DNA of 64,000 bases from contig SZWC01009409.1 of the NCBI GenBank assembly GCA_023375785.1, positions 1-64,000 of the forward strand, in the 5' to 3' direction. The stretch comes from Penium margaritaceum. Lineage: Eukaryota > Streptophyta > Zygnematophyceae > Desmidiales > Peniaceae. This document shows, one piece after another, positions 62,014-64,000 of this stretch (position 1 is its first letter; each line of letters opens with the position of its first letter). Both the position numbers and the translations under genes were made by a program. Under the pieces are notes generated by a model, which saw only the letters and a program-made list of their open reading frames with translations, ran no database searches and was not told the origin of the DNA.

Positions 62014-62663
62014 CATACGTCACTGACCATAATCAAAGAATTCCACTATGTGCGGTTAACGTTGGCAACTCATTATACGGGTCACAAATGGTCAGAGGGG
62101 GAAACAATGGTCTGGGAATGGTAGTTATCGACTAGAAAGTACAAAGACGTTCCATACGGTGTGGCCCAGTATAGCTACCATGCACAATGACCAACAAACG
62201 CAGGAGTATGTCACTCAACATGACCAAAAAATTTCAGTATGGGTGGACAGCATTGACAACCAATAATACGAGTCCAAAATGGTCGGAGGAGGAGAAAAGG
62301 ATTTGAGAATACTAGTTATTGACCAGCATGTACAACGACCGTCAAAACGTAGTGGCACGGTGTGGCTACCATGCACAATGACCAACCAAACGTAGGCATA
62401 TGTCAGAAATCATGACAAAGCATGTTGACTATGTCTGGTCTGTGTTGACAACTTATAGTACAAGACCTACATGGTCAGAGGAGGAAACAATGGTCTTGGA
62501 AAGAAAGCCATTGACTAGCCAGTACAAATACCTTCTATGCGTAGCGGCACGGTGTGGCTACCGTGCACAGTGACCAACCAAAGCAGGCATATGTCACTAA
62601 CCATGACCAAAGAATTTCACTATGTGTGGTCAACATTACCAAATCATAATACGAGTCACAAAT
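62014..62663 (+). repeat. 190-bp satellite, about 3.4 copies, + orientation
   Basis: At about 62,013 (CACACTGTGC followed by ATACGTCACTGACC) the units switch orientation inside a monomer. The run ends at TACGAGTCACAAAT, where a minisatellite begins. Confidence 0.93.
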
Positions 62664-63015
62664 ACTGGCAATGCCTGGCAATGCCTAGGCAATGCCTGGC
62701 AATGCCTATCAATGCCTTGCAATGCCCAGGCAATGCCTGGTAATGCCTGGGAAAATACTGGCAATGCTTGGCAATGCCTGGCAATGCCTTGGCAATGCTT
62801 GGCAATGCTTGGCAATGCATGGTAATGCTTGAGCAATGGCTGGCAATGCCTGACAATTCTTGGGCCATGCCTGGCAATGCTAAGCAATGCATGGCAATGC
62901 CTATCAATGCCTGTGCAATGCCTAGCAATGCCCAGGCAATGTCTGGCAATGCCAAGCAACGCCTGGGCAATGTTTGGCAATGCCTCGGCAATGCCTGGCA
63001 ATGCCTAGGCAATGC
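62664..63015 (+). repeat. 10/11-bp minisatellite (CTGGCAATGC)
   Basis: About 33 units of CTGGCAATGC, many with an extra base (CTAGGCAATGC). GGCAATGCC is a near-palindrome, so the array can form many small hairpins. Periodic open frames on both strands are not genes. Confidence 0.93.
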
Positions 63016-63490
63016 GCAGGTTGTCGCGACTCGAGCAATGCAACCAGGCGGATCCTTGTGCTGAGTAGAGGATGTTGCTGATGGCGGAAAAACGATTGAG
63101 GGTAGAGTGGGCACAGGGGCAAAACCATGTGTGCTGATGAAATAGGGGAGTAGGATGCGGCAAGGGGAAGGCAGATGCCAACCCGCTGCAAGAAATCTGA
63201 TGCCAGCGTGGGTGCAGGCTACTGCAAAGCGGGCAGCTAGCTTGTCTAGATCCTTGCACTGGTCACAGATGGTTATGATTGCTGATGAAGAAACGAATGC
63301 TGATGGTGATGATGGAGTGGACGCAGGGGCGAGCCGTGTGTGCTGAAGGAAGTTTCGGCGTGGGCACAGGTCGTCGCGGAACGGGCAAAGCAACCGGGCG
63401 GATCCTTGAGCCGAGCTGAAAGCGATGCGAAAGTGGAGGAGGCAATTAATGAATGAGTGGGCACAGGAGCGGAACAAGACGCCCTAAGAA
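63016..63490. repeat. Diverged tandem repeat of about 150-200 bp, about 3 copies
   Basis: The segment with GGCGGATCCTTG after GTCGCG occurs near 63,020 and 63,367, with a weaker copy near 63,214. GTGGGCACAGGGGC followed by GTGTGTGCTGA also recurs (about 63,107, 63,320 and 63,455). No recognisable protein is encoded on either strand. Confidence 0.65.
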
Positions 63491-63796
63491 GCAATGATGA
63501 TGAAGATGATCGGCAAGGAAGGTGCTGATTGATGGAGGAGTGATGCGGAGGAGGCGCGGAGGACACTAATGGCAGAGAGACGGAGATGTGGCAGAAACAG
63601 GCGGCCGAACGAGCTGATGAAACTGAGGCAAGGATGGCAAGGAGAACTGATGGAAGCAGGTGAAGGTGATAGTGAGAAGTGAAGCCTAATGATGGTGCTG
63701 GAGAGGATATGCAGAGAGTGATGCAGGCAAAGGAAGGTGCGATGAGAGGCGACGCGGCAGGGAGGTAGAGCGACACAACCACCTTCTTTTGCTTTC
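63491..63796. other. Purine-rich unique-looking sequence, nothing recognised
   Basis: Rich in GATGATG, GGAGGA and GAAGG words. The reverse strand is open for about 170 codons, but the product is low-complexity Ser/Ala/His-rich, overlaps the repeats to its left and shows no domain, so it is not called as a gene. Confidence 0.6.
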
Positions 63797-64000
63797 AGGA
63801 GAGTGACGGCTTGTTCCCTAGTTGGCTTGGAAATGGGAGCAGGAAGACTAGTGGTGTCCGATATCCTGTCAGCTGGAGAAAGTTGGCTGCATCAGAGGGA
63901 GTCAGGTAGCGGGTAGAGGCACTGATCCGTGGATGCCAGGAGAGTGACGGCTTGTTCCCCAGTTGGCTCGTAAGTGGGAGCAGGAAGACTGGCGGTGTCC
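63797..64000. repeat. Direct repeat with 141-bp spacing at the window edge
   Basis: About 63 bp starting AGGAGAGTGACGGCTTGTTC at 63,797 recurs at 63,938 with few changes and runs off the window. It may be the start of a 141-bp tandem array. Confidence 0.75.

Noticed and set aside
36738-62663. A tRNA- or 5S-derived origin for the 190-bp unit
   Set aside because: No internal A and B box pair and no cloverleaf could be found by eye.
63273-63782. A 169-codon reverse-strand frame at the right edge
   Set aside because: Low-complexity Ser/Ala/His composition over repeat sequence, with no recognisable domain or splice pattern.

Overview
The window is eukaryotic, non-coding and dominated by satellite DNA. 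The only convincing gene is a transposase inside one hAT-family DNA transposon. That gene has a GT-AG intron, a Kozak-like start (GCCACCATG) and GC-rich codons. The main 21-bp satellite varies mostly by CpG to TpG or CpA changes, as expected for cytosine-methylated vertebrate-like DNA. A GC-rich animal genome such as a lamprey or other chordate would fit, but this species guess is weak. No CRISPR array, tRNA, rRNA or ordinary host gene was recognised.

Layout. (1) 1-36,707: about 36.7 kb of a 21-bp satellite (core CTCCGCAACCAGTTCGCAC). Diverged monomers alternate with homogeneous higher-order repeat (HOR) blocks of period 357, 147, 147, 21, 63, 42, 162, 21, 63 and 84 bp. A sequence gap lies at 14,468-14,634. 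(2) 36,708-55,838: a mosaic of three satellites in both orientations: the 21-mer, an approximately 190-bp unit and a 20-bp unit (core CAAGACAACTGGAGCAAGC). The order is 190(+), 20(+), 190(-), 20(-), 21(-), 190(+), 20(-), 190(-). Three copies of an approximately 130-bp island sit inside the 20-bp arrays. (3) 55,847-59,459: the hAT element, inserted in a 190-bp unit, with a perfect 8-bp target duplication (TTGACCAC) and 13-bp terminal inverted repeats. It has a second gap at 58,791-58,958. (4) 59,460-62,663: more 190-bp units, switching orientation near 62,013. (5) 62,664-64,000: a 10/11-bp minisatellite (CTGGCAATGC), then diverged 150-200-bp and 141-bp repeats.

The points most worth following are structural. 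The 20-bp blocks lie between inverted arms of the 190-bp satellite in both possible orientations and share the same junctions, as if the segment can flip. Several satellite junctions fall at one fixed phase of the 190-bp unit. In the 21-bp array the two CpGs per unit are spaced 10 and 11 bp apart, and every unit carries a 7/9 (in variants 8/9) match to the CENP-B box core. The very long open frames on both strands of the 21-bp array follow from a period divisible by three and are not treated as genes.
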